Assembly: GCA_910576535.1 (NCBI GenBank)
Contig: CAJTKK010000002.1
Coordinates: 1 to 64,000, forward strand
Direction: 5' to 3'
DNA from: an uncultured Lachnospiraceae bacterium
Lineage (GTDB): Bacteria > Bacillota > Clostridia > Lachnospirales > Lachnospiraceae
DNA: 64,000 nucleotides
How positions within the stretch are numbered: position 1 is the stretch's first letter; every line of letters begins with the position of its first letter. Positions 43,262 through 51,645 of this stretch are shown here, piece after piece. The notes under the pieces are model-generated. The model was not told the origin of the DNA, did no database searches, and saw only the letters and a list, made by a program, of their open reading frames with translations. Position numbers and translations under genes: made by a program.

Positions 43262-44107
43262 ATGAGGATATTTAAGATTCTGAACAATAATGTGGCAGTG
43301 GTCATGGATGAAAACGGGCAGGAAAAAATTGTTATGGGCCGGGGCATCTGCTATAAGAAAAAGGCAGGGGACGATATCCGGGACGGAGAGGTGGATAAGA
43401 CATTTTTTCTTTCTGCAGCGGATATCAGCAATAAATTTCAGGAATTGATTCAGGATATTCCAATAGAACATATCGCAGTGGGGGAAGAAATTATCGCTAA
43501 AGCAGGGCAGAAGCTTGGAAAAAAGCTGAATGACACCGTTTATATTTCCCTGATCGACCATGTACATACTTCCATTATCCGTTTTCTGGAAGGGATCACG
43601 GTGAAAAATGTTTTATTATGGGATATCCGGAGGTTTTATAAGGAAGAATTCCGGATTGGGCTTTGGGCCTTGGATCTCATCCAGGAAAAATGCAAAGTAC
43701 AGCTTCCTGAAGACGAAGCCGGATTTATTGCCCTGCATTTGGCAAATGCCCAGATGGATCAGGAAAATATGCACAATATGTATGAAATTACAAGAATTAT
43801 ACAGGAGGTTTCCAACCTCGTGAAATATTGCTTTAAAATAGATTTTGACGAGGATGATGTATATTATTTCCGTTTTATTACACATTTAAAATTTTTTGCC
43901 CAACGCCTGGTGGAACAGAGAATTTACAAGGAAGATGATATGGAAGACCTATGGGAAGTAATAAAAGGAAAGTATCCGGAGTCTTATCATTGTGTAGAGA
44001 AAATAACCAAATTCATCGGGTCGAAATACAACTACAATCTGTCAAAAGAAGAGCAGCTTTATCTGACGATTCATACAGAGCGTGTGGTGAATAAAAGCGG
44101 CCATTAA
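43262..44107 (+). CDS. licT: BglG/LicT-family transcription antiterminator
   Basis: The 281-residue RNA-binding regulator has an N-terminal co-antiterminator domain (MRIFKILNNNVAVV, GRGICYKKKAGD) that binds RAT RNA, then two PRD domains (about 65-170 and 175-281). The phosphorylated His residues are in DHVHTSI, ALHLANAQ, THLKFFAQRL and TIHTERV. PTS phosphorylation of these switches activity with sugar supply. The ATG at 43262 follows GGGAGACGG. Its own RAT and terminator lie upstream and a second RAT downstream, so it controls itself and the PTS genes. Confidence 0.93.
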   Translation: MRIFKILNNNVAVVMDENGQEKIVMGRGICYKKKAGDDIRDGEVDKTFFLSAADISNKFQELIQDIPIEHIAVGEEIIAKAGQKLGKKLNDTVYISLIDHVHTSIIRFLEGITVKNVLLWDIRRFYKEEFRIGLWALDLIQEKCKVQLPEDEAGFIALHLANAQMDQENMHNMYEITRIIQEVSNLVKYCFKIDFDEDDVYYFRFITHLKFFAQRLVEQRIYKEDDMEDLWEVIKGKYPESYHCVEKITKFIGSKYNYNLSKEEQLYLTIHTERVVNKSGH

Positions 44108-44174
44108 CCTTTCATATTATGAAAATGCCGGGAAACCGAAGAAAAAAAACCGGTTATCACAAGTATGTATGCCA

Positions 44175-44201
44175 GGATGGTGACATTCAGTTGGCCAAAC
44201 C
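44175..44201 (+). promoter_or_regulatory. Second RAT site in the licT-PTS gap
   Basis: GGATGGTGAC at 44175-44184, continuing to GGCCAAACC at 44193-44201, matches the first RAT in length and ends. No GC-rich terminator with a T tract follows. Instead CCAAA (44195-44199) can pair with TTTGG next to the PTS ribosome binding site near 44222-44229, and ATAAA with TTTAT. Binding may therefore act on translation start, or may be a relic. Confidence 0.65.
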
Positions 44202-44238
44202 TTCATAAAAATATAAAATTTATTTGGAGGAAAAAAAC

Positions 44239-46182
44239 ATGGGTAAGTATGGAGAACTGGCAAAAGAAATTGTAAAACATGTAGGAGGGAAAGAAAACGT
44301 CAGCAGTTTGACGCACTGTATTACAAGGCTCCGCTTTAAGCTGAAGGACGAAGGAAAAGCGGAGGACGATGTGATAAAGAACATGGACGGGGTAGTAACT
44401 GTCATGAAAAGCGGAGGGCAGTATCAGGTAGTCATTGGGAATCATGTGCCGGAAGTTTATGCGGATGTGATGCCGCTGCTTGGATTGGAAGAAGGAGGTG
44501 CAAACCAGGAAGAGGATGCGCCGAAAGGGAGTCTTTTTAACCGGGCGATTGATGCTATCTCCGGGATTTTCCAGCCGATTCTTGGGATTATGGCCGCATG
44601 TGGTATGGTAAAAGGGCTAAACGCATTGTTTGTTGCGATAGGGTTATATACGGATGCCGGGGGAGGGTATCTGGTGTTAAATGCAATCGGTGACGGGCTG
44701 TTTCATTTTATGCCTCTGTTCTTAGGGTATACGGCAGCGAAAAAATTCCAGTTAAAACCCATGATTGGCCTGGTAACCGGCGCAATCATGTGTTATCCGG
44801 CTGTGCAGAATAGTGCGCTGTCCCAGGGCGGGGAGGCTTTGTATACGCTGTTTGCAGGAACTATGTTTGAATCGGCAGTGTATACGGAGTTTTTCGGGAT
44901 ACCGATGATTGCCATGGATTACACAGGGACGGTAATCCCTGTTATCTTTGTGGTATATTTTGCTTCCAAATGTGAAAAGTTTTTCAGCAGATATATTCCT
45001 GACTTAGTGAAGTTTTTCTTTGTACCGATGCTTACTTTGCTGGTGGCAATCCCGGCAGGCTTTTTACTGATTGGACCGTTTGCTTCCTTTGGTTCTGCGG
45101 TGATTGCCAAAGGGGTTATGACAATCCGCAGCTTTAGCCCGATGCTGGCCGGCGCGGTTGTCGGGCTGACGTGGCAGATCCTGGTTATTTTTGGTCTTCA
45201 TTGGGGATTTATCCCGGTTTATATCAATAATATCCTGACGAATGGTTACGATAATGTTATGATGCCGTTTTTTGCATGTACGTTTGCAACATCGGCGGCT
45301 GTATTGGCGATTTTCTTTAAAACAAAAAATAAACAGCTTAAGGAAATGGCCCTGCCGAACTTTATTTCCGGTATTTTCGGCGTAACGGAACCGGCGATCT
45401 ACGGGATACTGCTTCCCTTAAAAAAACCATTTATAATAAGCTGTATTGCTGGCGGAATCGGCGGCGGTTTTTACGGGGCATTTAATTTCCGTAAATTTAT
45501 GATGGGAGGCATGGGGATTTTTGAATTCCCGGCAATGATTGAACCGGACGGAAGCATGGGGAACCTGATTGTGGCGGTTTTAGGCGTGGTGATTACAATG
45601 GTAATTGCTTTTGTAGCAACGATGATTTTTTATAAGGAAAAGGACGGGGAAAACGAAAAAGAACTACCGGAAGAGGAAAAAAGGGAAAGCGGGGCAAAAG
45701 GAGCTGCGGAAACTTCCGGTATGCTCAGGAAGCTGGAAATTGGAAGCCCCATGAAAGGAAAAGCCATGGAACTGGCATCCATCAAAGACGACGCTTTTGC
45801 ATCCGGGGTGCTTGGGAAAGGAGCCGCAATATTGCCGGAGGAAGGAAAGGTTTTTGCGCCGGCAGACGGCGAAGTGACAGCATTGTTCCCTACCTTGCAT
45901 GCAATTGGCATAAAGACGGAAGAGGATGTGGAAATATTGATTCATATCGGGCTGGATACGGTACAACTAAACGGGGAGGGCTTTGAGTCCATGATCCGGT
46001 GCGGCGACAAGGTGAAAAAGGGGCAGCTTCTCATTACCTTTGATAAGGAATGGATAGAAGGAAAAGGATATTGCCTGGAGACCCCGGTGATTATTACAAA
46101 TTCCGATGACTTTTTGGATGTAGTGGAAATGGCGGAAGGCGAAGTCCGGCCAGGAGACAGTTTAGTGAAAATATTGAAATAA
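44239..46182 (+). CDS. Beta-glucoside PTS transporter, EIIBCA
   Basis: The 647-residue membrane protein imports and phosphorylates beta-glucosides. It contains EIIB (about 1-85, phospho-Cys 27 in LTHCITRLRF), EIIC (about 105-465, ten or so helices, with GVTEPAIYGILLPLKKP) and EIIA (about 485-640, phospho-His 569 in LIHIGLDTVQLNG). The start at 44239 follows GGAGG. It sits between licT and a 6-phospho-beta-glucosidase gene. The glucoside (cellobiose, arbutin, salicin or other) cannot be decided. Confidence 0.95.
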   Translation: MGKYGELAKEIVKHVGGKENVSSLTHCITRLRFKLKDEGKAEDDVIKNMDGVVTVMKSGGQYQVVIGNHVPEVYADVMPLLGLEEGGANQEEDAPKGSLFNRAIDAISGIFQPILGIMAACGMVKGLNALFVAIGLYTDAGGGYLVLNAIGDGLFHFMPLFLGYTAAKKFQLKPMIGLVTGAIMCYPAVQNSALSQGGEALYTLFAGTMFESAVYTEFFGIPMIAMDYTGTVIPVIFVVYFASKCEKFFSRYIPDLVKFFFVPMLTLLVAIPAGFLLIGPFASFGSAVIAKGVMTIRSFSPMLAGAVVGLTWQILVIFGLHWGFIPVYINNILTNGYDNVMMPFFACTFATSAAVLAIFFKTKNKQLKEMALPNFISGIFGVTEPAIYGILLPLKKPFIISCIAGGIGGGFYGAFNFRKFMMGGMGIFEFPAMIEPDGSMGNLIVAVLGVVITMVIAFVATMIFYKEKDGENEKELPEEEKRESGAKGAAETSGMLRKLEIGSPMKGKAMELASIKDDAFASGVLGKGAAILPEEGKVFAPADGEVTALFPTLHAIGIKTEEDVEILIHIGLDTVQLNGEGFESMIRCGDKVKKGQLLITFDKEWIEGKGYCLETPVIITNSDDFLDVVEMAEGEVRPGDSLVKILK

Positions 46183-46206
46183 TGATTTTAGGACGGAGGC
46201 ATAACG

Positions 46207-47628
46207 ATGGGATTTTCAAAGGATTTTCTCTGGGGAGGCGCTTCGGCGGCAAACCAGTGTGAAGGCGGCATAGATGAAGGGGGAAGAGGGCTGGCGAATG
46301 TGGATGTCTGCCCGGCAGGGGCGGACAGAAACGCGGTGATTACCGGGCATAAAAAAATGCTGCGGATGGACGGCAGTCATAGATATCCGGCAGCGGAGGC
46401 GGTTGATTTTTATCACCGCTTCCGGGAGGATATCCGCCTGTTTGGGGAAATGGGGTTCAAAGTTTACCGGATGAGCATTGCATGGACGAGGATATTCCCC
46501 CATGGGGATGAAGAAGAGCCAGAAGAAGAGGGGCTGCGCTTTTACGAAGATGTATTTAAAGAATGCAGGAAGTACGGCATACAGCCGTTGGTAACGATTT
46601 CCCATTTTGACTGCCCGGTTTATCTGATTGAGCGCTACGGGGGATGGAGGAACCGCAAAATGGTTGATTTTTATCTGCATTTATGCCGGATCCTGTTTAC
46701 GCGGTATAAAGATTATGTGACGCATTGGCTGACGTTTAACGAGATCAATATGATATTGCATGCACCGTTTATGGGGGCAGGGCTTTGCTTTGAAGAAGGG
46801 GAGGATGAGGAAAAGACAAAATACCAGGCGGCGCATCATGAATTAGTGGCCAGTGCACTTGCTACGAAACTGGCTCATGAGGTGAACCCGGAGAATAAAG
46901 TAGGATGCATGTTTGCAGCAGGCAGCGTTTATCCGTATAGCTGCAGGCCGGAGGATGTATGGGAAGCCTTGCTGACTGATCAGGAGAATTATTTTTTTGT
47001 GGATGTGCAGTCAAGGGGATATTACCCGTCCTATGCCGTAAAACGGCTGGAAAAAAGAGGCGTATTCCCCCAAATGCAGCCTGAGGATAAAGATATATTA
47101 AGGCAGTATCCGGTGGATTTTATTTCCTTTTCTTATTATAACAGCAGATGTATTGCGGCATCCAAAGAGCAGGAAAAGGCGGAAGGCAACTTGTTCCAGT
47201 CGGCGAAAAACCCTTATTTAAAGTTCAGCGGCTGGGGATGGCCGATAGATCCGCTGGGGTTTAGAATCACATTGAATGAAATTTATGACCGTTATCAAAA
47301 ACCAATGTTCGTAGTAGAAAACGGGCTGGGGGCAGCAGACTGTCCGGATGGGGAAGGTTATGTAGAGGATGATTACCGGATTGAATATCTCCGGGAACAT
47401 ATCCGGGCGATGAGGGCAGCAGTAGAGGAAGATGGAGTAGACCTGATGGGATATACCTCGTGGGCGCCCATTGACTTGATCAGCGCAGGGACCGGGGAAA
47501 TGAAAAAGCGGTATGGATTTGTTTATGTTGATAAACAGGAAGACGGGAGCGGCACGCTGGAAAGGATAAAGAAGAAATCTTTTTATTGGTATCAGCATGT
47601 AATCAAAACGAATGGGGAAGAATTATAA
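46207..47628 (+). CDS. 6-phospho-beta-glucosidase, GH1
   Basis: The 473-residue glycoside hydrolase splits the 6-phospho-glucosides made by the PTS into glucose-6-phosphate and the aglycone or glucose. The catalytic residues are Glu 179 (TFNEIN, acid/base) and Glu 371 (VVENGLG, nucleophile). The N-terminal FLWGGASAANQCEGG and LMGYTSWAPIDLISAGTGEMKKRYGF (shortened: KKRYGFVYVD) segments are typical of the BglA/AscB group. It lies 24 bases after the PTS gene with GGACGGAGG. Confidence 0.96.
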   Translation: MGFSKDFLWGGASAANQCEGGIDEGGRGLANVDVCPAGADRNAVITGHKKMLRMDGSHRYPAAEAVDFYHRFREDIRLFGEMGFKVYRMSIAWTRIFPHGDEEEPEEEGLRFYEDVFKECRKYGIQPLVTISHFDCPVYLIERYGGWRNRKMVDFYLHLCRILFTRYKDYVTHWLTFNEINMILHAPFMGAGLCFEEGEDEEKTKYQAAHHELVASALATKLAHEVNPENKVGCMFAAGSVYPYSCRPEDVWEALLTDQENYFFVDVQSRGYYPSYAVKRLEKRGVFPQMQPEDKDILRQYPVDFISFSYYNSRCIAASKEQEKAEGNLFQSAKNPYLKFSGWGWPIDPLGFRITLNEIYDRYQKPMFVVENGLGAADCPDGEGYVEDDYRIEYLREHIRAMRAAVEEDGVDLMGYTSWAPIDLISAGTGEMKKRYGFVYVDKQEDGSGTLERIKKKSFYWYQHVIKTNGEEL

Positions 47629-47642
47629 GGACAAGGTAAGGG

Positions 47643-47930
47643 ATGAAGCAGAAAGTATATGAATATGAGGCTGAAATTTATAAAGCGGACAGGGCAGGGG
47701 GCGCTTATGTAGCATTCCCTTATGATATCAGGGAAGAATTTGGGAAAGGGCGCGTAAAGGTACATGTTACTTTCGACGGGGAGCCATATGACGGCAGTAT
47801 TGTCAATATGGGGGTAAAAAATGCAGATGGCAGTATCTGTTATCTTATCGGCCTGCGGAAAGATATCCGTGCTAAAATAGGAAAACAGCCGGGGGATAAA
47901 GTTTTTGTAAGGGTAAAAGAACGGGAGTAG
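47643..47930 (+). CDS. DUF1905 family protein
   Basis: The 95-residue protein matches the small DUF1905 family, a beta-barrel-like domain (YEYEAEIYKADRAGGAYVAF, VHVTFDGEPYDGSI, CYLIGLRKDIRAKIG). The activity of the family is unknown; members often occur with YdeI-like proteins. It starts 14 bases after the GH1 gene with an AAGG site and may be the last gene of the operon. The 100-nt hairpin at 47943 follows its stop by 12 bases. Confidence 0.85.
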   Translation: MKQKVYEYEAEIYKADRAGGAYVAFPYDIREEFGKGRVKVHVTFDGEPYDGSIVNMGVKNADGSICYLIGLRKDIRAKIGKQPGDKVFVRVKERE

Positions 47931-47942
47931 GTTTCCCGTATC

Positions 47943-48042
47943 AAAAGCCCTGTTTGGAAATAATACCAGATAAATTTGTGCAAAGAATTAGGCAAAATCC
48001 TATTGCGCAATATATCAGGCAGCATTTCCAAACAGGGCTTTT
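47943..48042. repeat. Long imperfect hairpin of 100 nt between DUF1905 and marR
   Basis: AAAAGCCCTGTTTGGAAAT at 47943-47961 is perfectly complementary to 48024-48042. The inside also pairs: CCAGATA with TATCAGG (A/A mismatch), TTGTGCAA with TTGCGCAA, and TAGG with CCTA around a 6-base loop. Nearly the whole segment folds on itself. TTTT at both outer ends suggests a bidirectional terminator, but the length is more like a miniature palindromic element. Its last bases form the start of the marR -35. Confidence 0.8.
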
Positions 48043-48084
48043 GACATTTGGATCAATATTGTATAAAATAGTTCTAAAAAGAAC
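48041..48084 (+). promoter_or_regulatory. marR promoter with candidate operator
   Basis: TTGACA at 48041-48046 is followed after 17 bases by TAAAAT at 48064-48069 (or TATAAA at 48062). Directly after it lies the palindrome GTTCTAAAAAGAAC at 48071-48084, in a position that would block transcription if bound, as expected for MarR self-repression. Confidence 0.65.
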
Positions 48085-48100
48085 AAAAAGGAGGAGGGAC

Positions 48101-48544
48101 ATGTTGCCGGTAAACCCATGGGAACATCACAATGCGATAAAAACATTGTATACCAGATGTATGGAACCTGTCTGCGCAAAACATAGAATAACCCGCATGG
48201 AACTGGATATTTTGTTGTTCTTGGCCAATAATCCTCTTTTTGACACGGCGTCCGATATCGTGGAAATCAGATATTTGTCTAAATCCCAGGTTTCCGCTGC
48301 CGTAAAAGAACTGGAAAGGAAAGGGCTGATAGAGAAAGGGTATCTGGATGGGAACCGGAAAACCATGCATTTGGGTATTAAGAAAAAAGCCTCCGGCATG
48401 ATAGAGGACGGAAAGGCGGCGCAGGAAAGGTTTCTCCGGATTATGTTCCAAGGAATACCGGAAGAAGAAATAGAAAGGATGAAAAAGTGGAACGGGTTTA
48501 TTCTGGGAAATATACACCGCCACTTAAAGGAGGAGACGGAATGA
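48101..48544 (+). CDS. MarR-family transcriptional regulator
   Basis: The 147-residue protein has the MarR winged-helix core: ITRMELDILLFLANNP, RYLSKSQVSAAVKELERKGLIEKGYL and DGNRKTMHLGIKKK (the wing). ATG 48101 follows GGAGGAGGG, and the longer frame through the hairpin is rejected. Its stop overlaps the start of the TauE-like gene by ATGA, so it likely controls that exporter and itself through the palindrome at 48071. The inducer is unknown. Confidence 0.9.
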   Translation: MLPVNPWEHHNAIKTLYTRCMEPVCAKHRITRMELDILLFLANNPLFDTASDIVEIRYLSKSQVSAAVKELERKGLIEKGYLDGNRKTMHLGIKKKASGMIEDGKAAQERFLRIMFQGIPEEEIERMKKWNGFILGNIHRHLKEETE

Positions 48545-49311
48545 TGTATAAACTTCTAATATGTTTTATTGCTGGAATTGGGGCAGGGCTTGGCACTGGT
48601 TTTGCGGGCATGAGCGCCGCTGCGGTAATCAGCCCTATGCTGATTGCCTTTTTAGGGCTTCCGGCTTATGAGGCGGTTGGGATTGCGCTGGCCAGCGATG
48701 TTTTGGCCAGTGCAGTGAGTGCATATACTTATGGTAAAAATAAAAATTTGGATATCCGTAACGGCTTTGTAATGATGATTATGGTTTTGCTGTTTACGCT
48801 TTTTGGAAGCTGGATTGCAAGTTTAGTTCCGAATGCCGCTATGGGGAACTTTTCGGTATTTATGACACTGCTGCTGGGAATTAAATTCATGGTAAAACCG
48901 GTTATGGCAACGAAAGAGTCTATGAGGGCGGCGGATGCCGGGAAACGGATCATCCAGTCCGCAGCAAGCGGAATGGCAGTAGGTTTTATTTGCGGGTTTA
49001 TCGGCGCAGGGGGCGGCATGATGATGCTTTTGCTCTTAACGGGCGTGCTTGGCTATGAACTGAAAACAGCAGTGGGAACCAGTGTGTTTATTATGACATT
49101 TACTGCGTTGACAGGGGCAGTGAGCCATTTTGCCATTGGCGGGATGCCGGACATCTTATGCCTGGTTTTTTGCGTGCTTTCCACTCTTTTATGGGCGAGA
49201 ATTGCCGCTAAATTTGCAAATAGGGCAAGCGCAGCGGTACTAAACCGTGCGGTAGGCGCAGTGCTTTCGGTTCTGGGAATTGCCATTTTGGCGGTAAGCT
49301 GTTTGGATTAA
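48541..49311 (+). CDS. TauE/SafE family membrane transporter
   Basis: The 256-residue protein has seven to eight hydrophobic helices with the Gly-rich repeats of the TauE/SafE (DUF81) family (IAGIGAGLGTGFAGMSAAA, ICGFIGAGGGMMMLLLLTG). Such proteins are thought to export sulfite, sulfoacetate or other organic sulfur anions. The start at 48541 lies after AAAGGAGGAG and overlaps the marR stop. The substrate here is not known. The pairing with MarR suggests export of a toxic or signalling anion. Confidence 0.9.
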   Translation: MMYKLLICFIAGIGAGLGTGFAGMSAAAVISPMLIAFLGLPAYEAVGIALASDVLASAVSAYTYGKNKNLDIRNGFVMMIMVLLFTLFGSWIASLVPNAAMGNFSVFMTLLLGIKFMVKPVMATKESMRAADAGKRIIQSAASGMAVGFICGFIGAGGGMMMLLLLTGVLGYELKTAVGTSVFIMTFTALTGAVSHFAIGGMPDILCLVFCVLSTLLWARIAAKFANRASAAVLNRAVGAVLSVLGIAILAVSCLD

Positions 49312-49426
49312 AAGGGAATCTCCAGGATTTTATGAACCGTTTTTTATAAAATCCGGCTTTATTCCTTTGAAGAGGAATCATTTTATAAGCGGAATTGCCG
49401 ATTTCCATGGAAAATATGAAAAAAAA

Positions 49427-49455
49427 TTGATAAACTATGCCAGTTGCGTTATAAT
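49427..49455 (+). promoter_or_regulatory. Promoter of the diguanylate cyclase gene
   Basis: TTGATA at 49427-49432, exactly 17 bases, TATAAT at 49450-49455. The expected start is about 49462, leaving a leader of some 45 bases. Confidence 0.8.
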
Positions 49456-49507
49456 ATCCATGTATGTAAAAATGACAGCAGGTAATATTGCGCTCGGAGG
49501 ATGGGAA

Positions 49508-50593
49508 ATGATTCAAAAATTCATAACAATAGTATTTAAAGATGTAGAGAATGAAAATGAAACGAAAAAAGTTTCAGTCATATTGAGGCTTAATGCTATT
49601 ATTATGTTTGTTTATTTTTGCTGTATTTTAGGCACATTTTTTTTAACTGGCGAAAGGACTTCCATTGTTCTTCTGCTTCCTTGCCTGTGTGCTTATGCAG
49701 TGGCTTTTTATACTACATATTTAAATCAGACAAAATTTGCGGCTTTTTTTTCCGTATTCATTACGGTAGACTGGATTTATATTTTTATCAGAAGATTTGG
49801 ATGGGACTGCGGCATACAGCATTTTATTTTTGTTCTGCTGGTATTAGGGTTTACGATCAGCTACCGGAAACTGTCCTGGAAGATTACCATGAGCGCTTTG
49901 GCATGTATTTTCCGGTTGCTTTTGTATGCTTATACCAATCTTTATGAGCCGAATTATATATTGGAGCATAAAACAAGCGTTGTATATCAGATTATTAATA
50001 CCATATTTGTGTTTGTCGGTATTACAGGGATTTTGTCTGTATTTACCAAGGATTCCATGGAGATGGAGCAAAAGCTGGTTCAGTATAATGAAAAATTACA
50101 TAAACTGGCTTCCTTAGACCCGCTGACCGGGCTTTTGAACCGGAGAAGCATGAGGGAGTATCTGGAAAAAAGGACGAAGGCTTATAATGATGGCCATATG
50201 GAAAATATGGCGTTGGCTATTGGGGATATTGATTATTTTAAAAAAATAAACGATACCTATGGGCATGAGTGCGGGGATCTTGTTTTAAAGGAACTGTCTG
50301 CTTTGTTTACGGAATGCATGGCAGGAAAAGGATGCATCAGCCGGTGGGGAGGGGAAGAATTTCTTTTTATTTTCCGCAATATGAATGGGGATGAGGCGCT
50401 GCTTATCTTGAACGAGTTAAACAGGAGGCTGAAAAAATTGGATATCCCATACAAAGGGCAGACTATTAAGGTGACTATGACTTTTGGCTTAAGTGAATTT
50501 GATTTCAGTCATGGGATTGATTATGCGGTAAACGATGTGGATAAAAAACTGTACAGAGGGAAAGAGGCTGGAAGGGACCGGACAATATATTAG
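49508..50593 (+). CDS. Membrane diguanylate cyclase (GGDEF)
   Basis: The 361-residue protein has about six membrane helices (residues 25-195) and a C-terminal GGDEF domain (about 200-361). The active site is intact as RWGGEEF (GGEEF at 281-285), with LDPLTGLLNRRS and DIDYFKKINDTYGHECGD. It should make cyclic-di-GMP from GTP. The usual RxxD inhibitory site five residues before the motif is absent (GKGC), so product inhibition may be missing. ATG 49508 follows GGAGG by 8 bases. The membrane sensor part is not one I recognise. Confidence 0.92.
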   Translation: MIQKFITIVFKDVENENETKKVSVILRLNAIIMFVYFCCILGTFFLTGERTSIVLLLPCLCAYAVAFYTTYLNQTKFAAFFSVFITVDWIYIFIRRFGWDCGIQHFIFVLLVLGFTISYRKLSWKITMSALACIFRLLLYAYTNLYEPNYILEHKTSVVYQIINTIFVFVGITGILSVFTKDSMEMEQKLVQYNEKLHKLASLDPLTGLLNRRSMREYLEKRTKAYNDGHMENMALAIGDIDYFKKINDTYGHECGDLVLKELSALFTECMAGKGCISRWGGEEFLFIFRNMNGDEALLILNELNRRLKKLDIPYKGQTIKVTMTFGLSEFDFSHGIDYAVNDVDKKLYRGKEAGRDRTIY

Positions 50594-50616
50594 CAGCGAA
50601 AGCGTCTTTGCTGCTT
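50593..50616 (+). terminator. Hairpin after the cyclase gene
   Basis: AGCAGC-AAAG pairs with CTTTGCTGCT with one bulged G and a short loop, right after the stop codon. No T tract follows, so it is a weak terminator candidate. Confidence 0.45.
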
Positions 50617-50660
50617 ACGCTAAGTGACATATGAGTATAAGAGAGGGAAAGGGTGGGGAT

Positions 50661-51644
50661 ATGCTGTTCCGGTGTAAAAACTGCGGAGGGAATGTAGTGT
50701 ACAGCCCGGATATGGGAAAGATGCACTGTCCGCATTGTGATGGGATTGACAGTGAGAAGGCGGATGAGGCAGGGGCAAAAGCGGAGTGCGTCAACTGCGG
50801 GGCCCCTTTAGAAATAAAAGAATTTAATTCCACTTGCAAATGCGAGTATTGTGGAAGTTATATTATTTTAGAGGAAAGAGTCAGGGGGGCGTATCGGCCT
50901 CATTTGGTTCTGCCATTTAAAATTGGGATGAGGCAGGCGGTGAGGCTGCTGGAGAATGAGTTTAAAAGCCGTGTCTTCCTGCCGGGTACTTTTTTGGAAG
51001 AGTCTACATTGGAAGAATTCAAGGGGATGTATGTCCCGTTTTGGATGTATGATTATGGGACAGAAGTGGATTATATCGGAAAAGGCGCTAAGGTCAGGGT
51101 TTGGGCAGGCGGGGACACGGAGTATACGGAAACTTCTTATTACCGGGTGGAACGGAAAATGGGGATTGATTTCCAAAAGGTGCCTGCAGATGCTTCCATT
51201 GAGATGCCGGATGATATTATGGATCTGATGGAGCCTTTTGATTATGCTGCGCTGGAAGAATTCCAGGAAAAATACATGTCCGGTTTTTATGGCGAAGTCT
51301 ATAATGAAGGAGCGGAGCAATTAGAAGAAAGGGCATACCGGAAAGCGGAAAGGGATGCGGACAGTTTATTGAGGGAAACAATTCACGGGTACACATCCGT
51401 TGTCCCAGAACATAAAGATATCCGTATGGAAAGAAAAGCTGTTCATTATACGCTTCTGCCAGTCTGGCGTTATATTTACCAGTATCAGGGAAAGGAATAT
51501 CCTTTTTACATCAATGGACAGACCGGCAAAATTACCGGATCGGCTCCAGTGTCAAAAAAGAAAGTAATAGCCTATGGCGGCACTGTATTTGCTGCAGTAT
51601 GGATGGCTTTATCTTTTCTGTCCGGGATTATGGGGGTAATTTAG
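50661..51644 (+). CDS. Zinc-ribbon (TFIIB-type) membrane-tethered protein
   Basis: From ATG 50661 (after GGGTGGGG) the product has 327 residues. Two zinc ribbons open it: CKNCG...CPHC at residues 4-26 and CVNCG...CEYCG at about 43-66. A long mixed alpha/beta body follows, with aromatic strands (YVPFWMYDYG, LLPVWRYIYQYQGKEYPFYI) and a final hydrophobic helix (about 304-325). Similar proteins are widespread in Clostridia without known function. It is separated by one base from the TPM-domain gene, so the two products likely act together at the membrane. Confidence 0.8.
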   Translation: MLFRCKNCGGNVVYSPDMGKMHCPHCDGIDSEKADEAGAKAECVNCGAPLEIKEFNSTCKCEYCGSYIILEERVRGAYRPHLVLPFKIGMRQAVRLLENEFKSRVFLPGTFLEESTLEEFKGMYVPFWMYDYGTEVDYIGKGAKVRVWAGGDTEYTETSYYRVERKMGIDFQKVPADASIEMPDDIMDLMEPFDYAALEEFQEKYMSGFYGEVYNEGAEQLEERAYRKAERDADSLLRETIHGYTSVVPEHKDIRMERKAVHYTLLPVWRYIYQYQGKEYPFYINGQTGKITGSAPVSKKKVIAYGGTVFAAVWMALSFLSGIMGVI

Positions 51645-51645
51645 T

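Noticed and set aside
47954..48100. N-terminal extension of MarR through the hairpin
   Set aside because: The frame only exists because the palindrome is open on both strands; ATG 48101 has GGAGGAGG at correct spacing.
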